The notes beneath the pieces are model-generated. The model was not told the origin of the DNA. It did not search any database and saw only the letters and a list, made by a program, of their open reading frames with translations. A stretch of DNA of 33,662 nt from assembly GCA_025358125.1 (NCBI GenBank), contig JANYKS010000058.1:1-33662 (forward strand), read 5' to 3'. Positions 25,232-33,175 of the stretch are shown here, piece after piece (positions within the stretch are counted from its first letter, which is position 1; the number at the start of each line of letters is the position of its first letter). The stretch is from Actinomycetes bacterium (GTDB lineage Bacteria; Actinomycetota; Acidimicrobiia; Acidimicrobiales; Ilumatobacteraceae). A program made the position numbers and the translations under genes.

Positions 25232-25762
25232 CTACGGGCTCGGTCGCGGTGTCGGGGGTCGACTGCTTCCCCGAAAGGCGCGCGACAGTAACGGGCTGTC
25301 GGCGTTCAGCACGCCGCCGAGGTCGTCCGCGTCGTCGAACTGCGGCCGCCACGGCATCGACTTCGTCTCATCTGCCAGCGGCGCCCCCAACGGTCGGATG
25401 TCGCCGACCGTGAGTTCGTCGGAGAGATCAGGCATCTCTGGCCGATCGAAGGAGAACTGTGGCTGCTCGTCGGCCGGTAACCGCCGTTGGCGTGGCTGCG
25501 ACGGGCTCTTGGGCGAGGGCGGCGCCGACAGAGGCGTCTCCGAGACCCGGAAAAGACGCGGGCGAACCTCGCGACGGTCATCGAGCGTCCAGCCTCGCGG
25601 CACGACCATCGCATCGGCGTGGCGGCGGCAGACGACACCGGCGCGCATCGCTGTGCCACCATCGGGCACGACCTCCAGCCAGACCAACAGCCGGTCGCTC
25701 TCCATCCCGTAGGCAACGGCCGCCGGAGCTGAGCATCCAGGGCGTTCGCACAGACGGGCCAT
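25232..25762 (-). CDS. DUF3499-family protein
   Basis: 176 residues from ATG (MARLCERPGCSAPAAVAYGM). The conserved N-terminal half has the CxxxxC pair of ARLCERPGC and a later Cys-His segment VVCRRHAD, suggesting a small zinc-bound fold. The C-terminal half is proline- and charge-rich and looks disordered. This family is restricted largely to actinobacteria and has no known function. The ATG is 7 nt after a TACGTT box. Confidence 0.85.
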   Translation of the reverse strand: MARLCERPGCSAPAAVAYGMESDRLLVWLEVVPDGGTAMRAGVVCRRHADAMVVPRGWTLDDRREVRPRLFRVSETPLSAPPSPKSPSQPRQRRLPADEQPQFSFDRPEMPDLSDELTVGDIRPLGAPLADETKSMPWRPQFDDADDLGGVLNADSPLLSRAFRGSSRPPTPRPSP

Positions 25763-25769
25763 GTCGCCA

Positions 25770-25775
25770 AACGTA
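25770..25775 (-). promoter_or_regulatory. Candidate -10 box of the DUF3499 gene
   Basis: TACGTT on the minus strand, 7 nt before the ATG at 25762. Confidence 0.45.
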
Positions 25776-25842
25776 CTCCACCGGACACCGCCACCCACCC
25801 GTTCGCGAGGGGCGGCCGGCGCGGCACCGGTGCGTTTTGGTG

Positions 25843-28800
25843 CTAGACCGGCTGCGGTTCGGTCGGGAGCGCGACGGTGTCGTAGCGGCGCACTTGGCGC
25901 CACAATTCGCCGTCCCCGCGGACGAAGCGCCTGGCCGAGCGCAGGCTCACCCAGAGCAGCAATGGTCGCCACACCAGCCGAAGGGGTGGGCCGAGCAGGA
26001 GCAGTCGCCACCGTTCTCTGTCGGCACGGATCGCGATCGCGGCCATGACCATTTCTCCGACCAGGCTGATCAGCAGCATCCCGACGACGAGGCCGAACTG
26101 GCCGTTCAACAGTTGCAGGATCAGGAAGGCGTCCGCGACGGGGCCGAGCACCGGGAGGATGACCTGGGTGGTCAACATCCAGGGCAGCCCGAGTACCCCG
26201 AACCGCCCCGCTGCTGGTTCGAGGATTGCATGACGATGCTTGGCGACCACCTGGATCGTTCCGTATGACCACCGTCGTCGCTGGCGTACGACATCGGCGA
26301 TCGTTTCGGGGGCCTCGGTCCATGCGACGGCACGTGACTCGTACGGAATCCGCCAACCGGCTCGTAGCAGCACGGCGGTGAAGTCAGCATCCTCGACCAG
26401 CGTGTCGGACGGGTAACCGCCGCACTCGATGGCCACGGTGCGGCGGAACGCTCCCGCTGCACCGGGCACTACCGCCATCACCCCGGCCACGTCTTGAGCT
26501 CGGCGATCGAGATTGATAGCGACGATGTATTCGAGCGCTTGCATTCCCGGCAGCAATCGCTTTCGGTTGCCGACCTTCACGTTCCCTGCAACTGCGCCGA
26601 CGCGCTGATCGACGAAATGTGGTGCAAAGGCCCCGATGATGCCGGGGTCGACAACGGTGTCGGCATCCACGACGACGACGACCTCGCCGGTCGCCTCCGC
26701 GAACCCTCGGTTGAGCGCGGCCGCCTTGCCTGCATTCGGTTGGCGATGGATTTGCACGAGCGCGTCGAGACCAAGGTTGTCGACGGCAGCCTGTGCCGTC
26801 GCGAACGTCTCGTCGGTCGAACCGTCGTCGATGATGATCACTTCGAGCGGCAGCGGGTCGCATCGAGCGATCGCAGCGATCGTCTTTGCGATCACGTTGG
26901 CTTCGTTGTACGCGGGGATGACCACACTCACCGACGGCAACGGACCGCTGAAGGCAAGCGGGGGCTTTCGGGTGCGCCACCACTGCCGGATCGCAAGCGG
27001 ACCGGCACCCAGCACGCGCACAAGCGACAGCACGGCAGTGAGGACGACGAGCCAAAACAACAGTTTGCGCCCGGCGGCCTGCAGCCGGAACGTGGCCACG
27101 ATGGCTACTCCGCGGGCTTTGGACCCGAAGCCGTCCCGCATGACGTAGGGACTTTGAACGCTGGCGTCGAGGGCATCGACCGTCGTGAAGACGTAGCCTT
27201 TCGCCCGGAGCGCCTCGATCAGCTTCGGAAGGGCGGCGAGCGTCTGGCTCCGGTCGCCGCCGCCGTCGTGGAGCAGGACCACGGTCCGCTCGGTGGCTTG
27301 CGCCATGACTCGTGAAACGATCTCGTCGACGCCGGGGTTCGACCAGTCCAGCGGATCGTCGTTCCAGTTGACCGGGACCATGCCGAGTTCGACTGCCAGT
27401 TCGTCGGCGCCCTTGTGGCCAGTGTGGCTGTCACCCGATCCGTACGGTGCGCGGAACAGGCGCGGCTTGAGGTTGGTGATGCCTTCGATGACCACCTGTC
27501 CGGCCAACATATCGAGTCGGCTGCGCCAGACCGGGTTGGTAGCCGTGTCCTCATGGCTGTACGTGTGGTTGCCGATCACATGTCCTGCTGCGACCTCGGC
27601 CTGCAGCAACCCCGGATGATCTTCGGCATTGCTGCCGATCACGAAGAATGTTGCCGGAACTTGCTCTTGGCGGAGCACCGCGAGCACTCGTGGCGTCCAC
27701 GTCGGGTCGGGACCGTCATCGAACGTCAGCGCCACGACCCCATTGCTGCTGATGTGTTCCACCGGCCGATCCGGCGAGATGGGTTCATCCTTGGCCGTGG
27801 TGAACGGAAGCGACGTCAGCGTGTGCGGGTCCTGTGATCCCACTCGCCAGAGCGCTACGCCACCCAGCCCGTATTCGTTGACCAGCGCTGCCCGCAGCCT
27901 GTTCGCGTACGCGTCCTCGAACCACAACTCCCGACCGTCAGCGGTGACACCGTGGAGCTCCGCCTGCACCGGATCCCACCCGATGGAGGCGCCCGGTTCG
28001 CCTGCAAGGCGCGCCGCCTCGGGAATAGTGCACTCATCGGCCTGTGTCGGTTGGTCGGTCGCCGCTCCGTAGTCGGTCGCGCAGAGCCGATTCGTGGTCA
28101 GCGGCTTGATGCCGGGCCATGCGTAGCCATATCCGGCGAGACCCAGCAAGATCTTGGCCGGGTCGACGAGCTTGGCCACCACGTCGAGCGTGGCCCGCAC
28201 CCACGGCAGCCCTGCTATCGGTCCTGCTGCCTCGGAGGGATCGTGCTGGTCGTAGGCCATCCACACGATCGAATCCGCTGAACGGCCGAGCGCTGCCAGA
28301 TCGAACGCCTGTACGGCGGGATCGGTGGCGTCGAGGAATGCGGGGACGGCAACAACCAGCTTGCGGCCCGCGAGCGCCGACGACAAGTCCGAAACGAGCC
28401 GGGTGAACGGGTCGCGCTGGCCGGGAACGAGTTGCTCGAAGTCGATCACGATCCCGTCCCAACCGTCTTTCGCAACGAGCTTGGTCAACGCGTTCACCAG
28501 TCGGCTCGACGATGCCGCATCATCGAGCACCGTCGCCGCGAGCTCAGGGCTGAACGTGGAGCCGTCGTAGTTGGTGAGCACCGCGTAACCGGCAGCGCCA
28601 TTGAGATGCGCTCTGACCAGGCTGTCGTTGATCGGTGCAACCTCGACCGTGCCCGGGGTGCTGCCCAGTGTCAAGCCTGTGGCGGCGAGCACCGAGAGCT
28701 TCGCCGAGTACTGGTCGACGCCGGCCCCGTTGTTGTCGATGTCGCTCTCGGCGAAGCCCAGCACCGTCTTTCCCGGCGTCGCGTGGCCCTCGTAGAGCGA

Positions 28801-29139
28801 CGACGCACCCGTCGGTCCGCTTCCTTGAGCTCGCACGTCGACGAGCAGCGGAGTCGTTCGCTGGCGAAGTACCGGTAAAGAGATAGCAGCCACCAGTCCG
28901 GCGATGCTCACACAACAGCCCAGGACGATCGCTGCTCGCCGAGCGACTCGACGCCGTCGATAGCGGACAACGACGCCAGTAGCGACCAGCGCCAACACTG
29001 CCGCAGCGGCGGCAACGGCATCCACCCGGCCCGCCGCGAGCAGCAACCCGGCGAATCCGACAAATGCCATGATCCGGACGAGATGAAGCCCCCCGAATGC
29101 CCGAGGATCGCGCGCGATGAGTGCAGACGACCTGCTCAT
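25843..29139 (-). CDS. GH18-like / polysaccharide deacetylase (CE4) / GT2 glycosyltransferase fusion
   Basis: 1098 residues. Residues 20-92 hold two or three membrane helices. Residues about 115-450 form a GH18-like barrel with DGIVIDFE (228-235); D233 and the presumed acid E235 are kept, but the usual Asp at position 4 of the motif is Val231. Residues 466-660 form a NodB-type deacetylase with D474-D475 in TFDDGPD, metal ligands H525 and H529 in GNHTYSHED, RAPYGSG and H624 in LLHDGGG. After a helix at 692-712 comes a processive GT2 domain with SVVIPAYNEAN, D825-A-D827, E916-D917 and the QRRRW motif (953-957), then C-terminal membrane helices. The set resembles the PgaB/PgaC activities for poly-beta-1,6-GlcNAc in one chain. 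It likely makes and trims a partly deacetylated exopolysaccharide; that product is inferred. Confidence 0.92.
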   Translation of the reverse strand: MSRSSALIARDPRAFGGLHLVRIMAFVGFAGLLLAAGRVDAVAAAAAVLALVATGVVVRYRRRRVARRAAIVLGCCVSIAGLVAAISLPVLRQRTTPLLVDVRAQGSGPTGASSLYEGHATPGKTVLGFAESDIDNNGAGVDQYSAKLSVLAATGLTLGSTPGTVEVAPINDSLVRAHLNGAAGYAVLTNYDGSTFSPELAATVLDDAASSSRLVNALTKLVAKDGWDGIVIDFEQLVPGQRDPFTRLVSDLSSALAGRKLVVAVPAFLDATDPAVQAFDLAALGRSADSIVWMAYDQHDPSEAAGPIAGLPWVRATLDVVAKLVDPAKILLGLAGYGYAWPGIKPLTTNRLCATDYGAATDQPTQADECTIPEAARLAGEPGASIGWDPVQAELHGVTADGRELWFEDAYANRLRAALVNEYGLGGVALWRVGSQDPHTLTSLPFTTAKDEPISPDRPVEHISSNGVVALTFDDGPDPTWTPRVLAVLRQEQVPATFFVIGSNAEDHPGLLQAEVAAGHVIGNHTYSHEDTATNPVWRSRLDMLAGQVVIEGITNLKPRLFRAPYGSGDSHTGHKGADELAVELGMVPVNWNDDPLDWSNPGVDEIVSRVMAQATERTVVLLHDGGGDRSQTLAALPKLIEALRAKGYVFTTVDALDASVQSPYVMRDGFGSKARGVAIVATFRLQAAGRKLLFWLVVLTAVLSLVRVLGAGPLAIRQWWRTRKPPLAFSGPLPSVSVVIPAYNEANVIAKTIAAIARCDPLPLEVIIIDDGSTDETFATAQAAVDNLGLDALVQIHRQPNAGKAAALNRGFAEATGEVVVVVDADTVVDPGIIGAFAPHFVDQRVGAVAGNVKVGNRKRLLPGMQALEYIVAINLDRRAQDVAGVMAVVPGAAGAFRRTVAIECGGYPSDTLVEDADFTAVLLRAGWRIPYESRAVAWTEAPETIADVVRQRRRWSYGTIQVVAKHRHAILEPAAGRFGVLGLPWMLTTQVILPVLGPVADAFLILQLLNGQFGLVVGMLLISLVGEMVMAAIAIRADRERWRLLLLGPPLRLVWRPLLLWVSLRSARRFVRGDGELWRQVRRYDTVALPTEPQPV

Positions 29140-29381
29140 GTCAGACCTGCGCTGGCTACGTCTCGGTTGCTGTTGGTCGAGCCTACTCGACGCCTATCAA
29201 TCACGACGCATCAATCCTAGCGGTACCCAACCGCGCCGCGGCGCCCACGGTCGAAGGTGGCAGACCTCCTCGCCGACAGGTCTTGGACCAGGGGTTTGCC
29301 CCGCCGTCGATGATTCAGCTCAGCGACGTCAGTGCTCAGGGCAAGTCGGCACACTGCTTTCCGTCCAAAAACTCCAATCCT

Positions 29382-29418
29382 TCAAGGACAGGAAGGCTGC
29401 GAGAACCCGACGATGACG
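29382..29418 (+). repeat. 37-nt leader repeat, copy 1
   Basis: A 37-nt sequence beginning TCAAGGACAGGAAGG and ending CGACGATGACG is identical to 30764-30800. It contains the start codon of the 51-residue ORF (ATG at 29413). Another frame reads K-D-R-K-A-A-R-T-R-R-stop, with Arg codons AGG, AGA, CGA and CGA, and its TGA overlaps that ATG as ATGA. Confidence 0.95.
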
Positions 29419-29568
29419 TTGTTGACGCCGCTCGGCCCGAACCGGTTCTACCGGCTCGGCAACGAGTGGCAACTCGCCGGCTTCGACGCGAGTCAACTGT
29501 TCTTCGTGCGCACCACCACACAGGGACTCGACATCGGCGTCTTGGCAGACCTCGCACCAAGCAACTGA
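29413..29568 (+). CDS. Small hypothetical protein behind the repeated leader
   Basis: 51 residues from ATG (MTLLTPLGPNRFYRLGNEWQL). No family is recognised. The composition is ordinary and globular-looking, with an aromatic-rich middle (FYRLGNEWQLAGF, QLFFVR) and no signal peptide or membrane segment. The main support is that its start is embedded in the same 37-nt leader as the DUF3048 lipoprotein gene. It could be a real small protein or the stub of a gene that lost its 3' part. Confidence 0.5.
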   Translation: MTLLTPLGPNRFYRLGNEWQLAGFDASQLFFVRTTTQGLDIGVLADLAPSN

Positions 29569-29714
29569 ATACGTGCGTTTGCCGCCGTACCAAGCGTGCT
29601 TCGGCGAAGACATGCAACGGCGATCAACGCAGAGGCGGCGGTTGGCAGGACGCGTTTCATCCTGCGTGACGGTTCCGCGACCGTGTCCCACCACGTGGAT
29701 GTGTCGGCTCGATC

Positions 29715-29720
29715 TATGGT
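29715..29720 (+). promoter_or_regulatory. Candidate -10 box of the LLM oxidoreductase gene
   Basis: TATGGT, 7 nt before the ATG at 29728, which supports that ATG over the in-frame ATG at 29716. Confidence 0.45.
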
Positions 29721-29727
29721 TGGTCCC

Positions 29728-30570
29728 ATGGATTTCGGAGCTCTCATCTTCCCGACCGACCTGTCGATTCGTCCCGACGTGCTCGCCCGTGAGCTCGAGG
29801 ATCGCGGGTTCGAGTCGCTGTGGGTGACCGAGCACACCCACATTCCGACGAGCCGCACCAGCCCGTGGCCCGGCGGGCCGAACCTACCGGAAGAGTACAA
29901 GCGCACGCTCGATCCCTTCGTCGCCCTCACGAGCGCTGCGTCTGTCACGACGAAACTGAAGCTGGCAACGGGTATCTGTCTCGTTGCCCAGCACGATCCG
30001 ATCGTGCTCGCCAAGACGATCGCGTCACTGGACCTCGTCAGCAACGGCCGCTTCATCTTCGGTATCGGCGTCGGCTGGAACATCGAAGAGATGTCCGACC
30101 ACGGTGTTGATCCATCGCGGCGACGCTCCATCGCACGCGACAAGGTGCTGGCGATGAAGGAACTGTGGACCAACGATGAATCGAGCTACAGCGGAGAGTT
30201 CGTCAACTTCGAATCGACGTGGTCATGGCCGAAGCCGGTTCAACAGCCACATCCGCCGGTTGTGATGGGTGGTGCGGGCGGCCCGATCACGTTCCGCCAC
30301 ATCATCGAGTACTGCGACGGCTGGATGCCGATCCACGGCCGCCGAGCAGTCCTCGGCGCGATCAAGCAACTGCGGGCGGCCGCTGACGCTGCCGGCCGCG
30401 ATCCCGCCACACTGGAACTCGGCGTGTTCGGAGTGCCATCCGACCAGGCAATCATCGACACGTACGGCGAGGCTGGGGTTTCGCGCTGCGTACTGAGCCT
30501 GCCCTCTGCACCGGCGGACACCGTGCTGGCGTTGCTCGACAGCTATGCGAGCGTGCTCGACAAGACCTGA
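29728..30570 (+). CDS. LLM-class (luciferase-like) oxidoreductase, probably F420-dependent
   Basis: 280 residues from ATG (MDFGALIFPTDLS). The luciferase-like TIM barrel is clear: ARELEDRGFESLWVTEHTHIP, TTKLKLATGICLVAQHDPIVLAKTIASLDLVSNGRFIFGIGVGWNIEE and VVMGGAGG. This pattern fits the TIGR03619-type F420-dependent branch common in actinobacteria, in which the cofactor transfers hydride to an unknown substrate. Flavin use instead of F420 cannot be excluded by sequence alone. The preceding 51-residue ORF ends 159 nt upstream. No ribosome-binding site is seen. Confidence 0.92.
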   Translation: MDFGALIFPTDLSIRPDVLARELEDRGFESLWVTEHTHIPTSRTSPWPGGPNLPEEYKRTLDPFVALTSAASVTTKLKLATGICLVAQHDPIVLAKTIASLDLVSNGRFIFGIGVGWNIEEMSDHGVDPSRRRSIARDKVLAMKELWTNDESSYSGEFVNFESTWSWPKPVQQPHPPVVMGGAGGPITFRHIIEYCDGWMPIHGRRAVLGAIKQLRAAADAAGRDPATLELGVFGVPSDQAIIDTYGEAGVSRCVLSLPSAPADTVLALLDSYASVLDKT

Positions 30571-30708
30571 CGGGCGGACGGGTTGAGACACACGTCTAAA
30601 AGATGGGTCGGTCGCGAGTTTCGCACCACCATCTCCACGGCACGAACGGAACCCCGGAACATCGTGGGTGGTGAAGAACGAGGGGCTCGGTCGCGCAGCA
30701 ACGGTAGG

Positions 30709-30798
30709 ATGGTCGAGGCTCAGTCGGCCGAGGGCCCTGTCTGCGGTCACCGGCTGCCGGCGATCAAGGACAGGAAGGCTGCGAGAACCCGACGATGA
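30709..30798 (+). other. Candidate leader ORF overlapping the DUF3048 start
   Basis: A 29-codon frame from ATG (MVEAQSAEGPVC...) ends in KDRKAARTRR and a TGA that overlaps the lipoprotein ATG as ATGA. Its last 10 sense codons lie in the 37-nt repeat and carry four Arg codons that are all normally rare in high-GC genomes. The start codon assignment is uncertain, and a TAGGAT box (30705-30710) overlaps it, so translation of the full 29 codons is not assured. Confidence 0.3.
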
Positions 30799-30800
30799 CG
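30764..30800 (+). repeat. 37-nt leader repeat, copy 2
   Basis: Identical to 29382-29418 over all 37 nt and bounded sharply on both sides. It contains the ATG of the DUF3048 lipoprotein gene at 30795 in the same position and register as in copy 1. Confidence 0.95.
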
Positions 30801-31958
30801 AACCATGCAGAGCAGACGAGCGCGTCCGACGCTGCAGGGGCGGTGGGCTTGTTGGGCTTGGTGTCGCGACGCCAACTCCTTGCCCTCGCAGGTGGAGCGG
30901 CACTGGTGAGCGCGTGCAGCAGTTCATCGCCGAACAAGTCGGCCACCACCACGGTCGACACGACGACGGTCACCGTCGCGCCGTCCACCACCGCGACGGT
31001 CGCCAAGACGACGACTACGACGACCATCGCGGCCACGACGACGACGGCCGTTCCCGCGCCCGTGGAGCCATTGACCGGGCTGCCGCTCGGCGATCCGGCA
31101 CTATTGTCCAAGGTTGCGCTGGTCGTCAAGATCAGCAACGACCCCGGCGCCCGCCCGCAGACCGGCCTCAACGACCCGGACATCATCTTCGAGGCGTGGG
31201 GGGCCGGGCCGACACGTTTCGCCACCATCTGGCACAGCCGGGACCTCGACTTCGTCGGGCCGATCCGGTCGTGCCGCGAACAGGACGTCAACCTCGTCGG
31301 CGCGTTCAACCGTGCCGTGTTCGCCTGCTCCGGCGGCAACCCGGGCAACATCGCGCTGCTCCGCTCGTCGGACCTGTTGCTGATCACCGAGGGCCAGGGC
31401 CCGGGCTGGGAACTCGACCCGCGCCGCATTCGCCCACACAAGACGCACGCCCACACTGCGTTCCTGCGATCAAACGCTGGCCCGGACCGCACCGGCCCGT
31501 CGCAGCAGTTCCACTACCGCACCGTCGGGGAGGCAGCGGTCGCCGGCGATCCGATGACCGGGTTCGACCTGCAGATTCAGCAGGTCTTTGTGCAGTGGCG
31601 CTACGACGCAGCGACGGGCACCTACCTGAGGTCGCAGGACGGCCATCCGCATATCCTCACCGACACCCGGCAGGTGTCCACGGAGAACGTCGTCATCGCG
31701 TTTCTCGACTACGACCCCAGTCACAACGACGGGCGAGCGCCGGACGGGATCACCACCGGCACCAATCCGGCACTGGTGTTCACCGGCGGCCGGCTGATCA
31801 ACGCAACCTGGGCGCGAGCGGATCGGCTCAATCCGTTCGCGTTCACCGACGCCTCTGGAGCACCGATCCTGCTGACGCCGGGAAGGACCTTCATCGAGCT
31901 GCCCAACAGCGGCAAGGGCACCGTCCCCGGCACCGACAAGTTCACTCCCGTGCCCTGA
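30795..31958 (+). CDS. DUF3048-family lipoprotein, possible Tat substrate
   Basis: 387 residues. The N-terminus has a twin-arginine segment VSRRQLLALAGG (R25, R26) followed by the lipobox LVSA-C41, so the protein is likely exported, perhaps by Tat, and lipid-anchored. A Thr-rich linker (about 48-78) spans the wall. The remaining domain matches DUF3048 (YerB-like): EPLTGLP, VVKISNDPGARPQTGLNDPDIIFEAWGAGPTRFATIWHS, GPIRSCREQD and later TGTNPALVFTGGRLINATWAR with KF at the end. YerB-type proteins have no firm function. The start lies inside the second 37-nt leader repeat. No convincing terminator follows. Confidence 0.9.
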   Translation: MTNHAEQTSASDAAGAVGLLGLVSRRQLLALAGGAALVSACSSSSPNKSATTTVDTTTVTVAPSTTATVAKTTTTTTIAATTTTAVPAPVEPLTGLPLGDPALLSKVALVVKISNDPGARPQTGLNDPDIIFEAWGAGPTRFATIWHSRDLDFVGPIRSCREQDVNLVGAFNRAVFACSGGNPGNIALLRSSDLLLITEGQGPGWELDPRRIRPHKTHAHTAFLRSNAGPDRTGPSQQFHYRTVGEAAVAGDPMTGFDLQIQQVFVQWRYDAATGTYLRSQDGHPHILTDTRQVSTENVVIAFLDYDPSHNDGRAPDGITTGTNPALVFTGGRLINATWARADRLNPFAFTDASGAPILLTPGRTFIELPNSGKGTVPGTDKFTPVP

Positions 31959-32152
31959 GGAGCGGCGAGGGGTTACGTCGAGCGGTGGCGGTGCCACGCC
32001 TGCGGGGGTGGGCGTTCCCGGCCACGACATGCTGGTCGCACGGCGGAGCCTTGAGTTTCCCGCTGGTCTGCCTTGGCTACTCGCAAGGACCGCACCGCTC
32101 CGGCGCGGCCACGCATAGTCGTCCGAAAGCACACGGTCTGCTCGCCGACGCG

Positions 32153-32239
32153 CCTACCTGGCATCGCCGGTGTCCGGCGCACCTACCTGCATCGCCGGCG
32201 GAGGAGCGCACCTACCTGGCATCGCCGGTGTCCGGCGCA
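32153..32239. repeat. 29-bp tandem repeat, three units
   Basis: Units start at 32153, 32182 and 32211, each 29 bp long and beginning CCTACCTG; a fourth truncated start (CCTAC) is at 32240. Units 1 and 3 are identical; unit 2 diverges in its middle (GCATCGCCGGCGGAGGAG in place of the GGCATCGCCGGTGTCCGG region). Units 1 and 3 contain CCGG-TGT-CCGG. The units touch, with no spacers. Confidence 0.85.
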
Positions 32240-32334
32240 CCTACGCGATTCGGTTCGCGCGCTTTGTGCAGATCGCGCTTTCGCAGCATCGCTCAGAACC
32301 GCAGTTATTCTGGTGTAGCGACCACTTGCAAACC

Positions 32335-32376
32335 TGTGTGAGCGACTATCGATACGTATGGCTAATCGCTCACACA
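32335..32376. repeat. 11-bp perfect inverted repeat with 20-bp core
   Basis: TGTGTGAGCGA (32335-32345) and TCGCTCACACA (32366-32376) are perfect inverted arms around a 20-bp AT-richer core that contains the palindrome ATACGTAT. No T-tract follows on either strand, so it does not look like an intrinsic terminator. It may be a regulator site or a recombination site. Confidence 0.75.
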
Positions 32377-32669
32377 AACCACAATCGGGGCGCTGCCGAC
32401 GTGGGGTCACCGAAGTCTGAGCCGAGCAGCCGGTCCATCGCGCGGGTGGGCCGAGCCCGGAGAGCAACGTGAACCACGGGCGCGTGAGCTGGCATTGACG
32501 GGCGTTACGCGGATGCCGGGACCCCTGACTTCAGTCGGGTGCTCATGCCGTTGCGATCCCGGCGCGTTCGTCGTCGGAGAACTCGATCGTCCATTACGTC
32601 TACGACGCGCTGTCAGCCAGTGTCCACAGCGGTTCGAACGCTGGGACCTGACGCAGCGGACCAGTGTCG

Positions 32670-33131
32670 TCAGCAGCAGCTTTGACCGGCGGGCGCCCGG
32701 TCTTGGACTGGCGATTCCGTCGCATCGCTGGCCCTACCCGTCGAACCGCCGACGCCGCACGCCATCGACGGAGCATCGGCGAGCACGGTGTAGAACTCCC
32801 AATCATTCTCGGGCCCCTTGATCCAGGTCTTGTCTTGGACGGCGAAACAACATGAGGTGTTCTCTTGGACCTCCTGCTCCATGCCGATTGCCTGGGTGCG
32901 TGCGATCACGGCGGCCACCTCGTCGGTGGATTCGACTTCGACTCCGACGTGGTTGAGGGTGCCCGGCTCACCGGCGTTGGCGAACAGGACGAGCTTGAGC
33001 GGCGGGGTTTCGATCGCGAAGTTCGCGTAGTTCTCGCGGATCTTGGCGGGTGGGGTTTGGAACAGCTTGGTGTAGAACTCGATCGATGCTTCGAGGTCGG
33101 CCACGTTGAGGGCGAGCTGGACACGGGACAT
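32670..33131 (-). CDS. ArsI/CadI-like VOC-family protein (putative C-As lyase)
   Basis: 153 residues. One glyoxalase/VOC domain, starting MSRVQLALNVADLEASIEFY. The hallmark vicinal cysteine pair C94-C95 is in NTSCCFAVQDKTWIKGP, and Q5, H61 (TLNHVGVEVE) and E112 (WEFYTVLAD) are at the expected metal-site positions. ArsI enzymes cleave the carbon-arsenic bond of trivalent organoarsenicals; mycobacterial CadI relatives are metal-induced. The C-terminal 32 residues add further Cys (C124 and a final C152-C153), as in other ArsI proteins. Its promoter and a perfect AGGAGG (33141-33146, 9 nt from ATG) are visible. No arsR, arsB or arsC is in the window, though the gene sits near the edge. Confidence 0.88.
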   Translation of the reverse strand: MSRVQLALNVADLEASIEFYTKLFQTPPAKIRENYANFAIETPPLKLVLFANAGEPGTLNHVGVEVESTDEVAAVIARTQAIGMEQEVQENTSCCFAVQDKTWIKGPENDWEFYTVLADAPSMACGVGGSTGRASDATESPVQDRAPAGQSCC

Positions 33132-33175
33132 ATGGGGTTTCCTCCTGGAAGGGTCGAGAACTACACATTGAAGTT

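Larger units (their letters stand above)
31959..32669. other. 711-bp gene-poor stretch
   Basis: No reading frame here has family motifs or convincing start signals; frames present are short, arginine/serine/proline-rich shadows. It holds the 29-bp tandem repeats (32153-32239) and the 11-bp inverted repeat (32335-32376). A weak 5-bp hairpin GTGGC/GCCAC follows the lipoprotein gene at 31985-31997. The part near 32330-32390 is less GC-rich than the surroundings. Confidence 0.6.

Noticed and set aside
29140..29412. Riboswitch or other structured leader upstream of copy 1 of the 37-nt repeat
   Set aside because: A GGGG-TTTG-CCCC hairpin is visible, but nothing matches a riboswitch class I know and copy 2 has no similar upstream sequence.
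29382..30800. Transposon or insertion sequence flanked by the 37-nt direct repeats
   Set aside because: No transposase or integrase lies between the copies, and both copies are positioned precisely at start codons, which fits a leader better than target-site duplication.
32153..32245. CRISPR array
   Set aside because: The 29-bp units touch each other without spacers and no cas genes are present.
30668..32341. 557-codon plus-strand frame across the DUF3048 region
   Set aside because: Out of frame with the clear lipoprotein gene and composed of Arg/Gly/Pro-rich shadow sequence.
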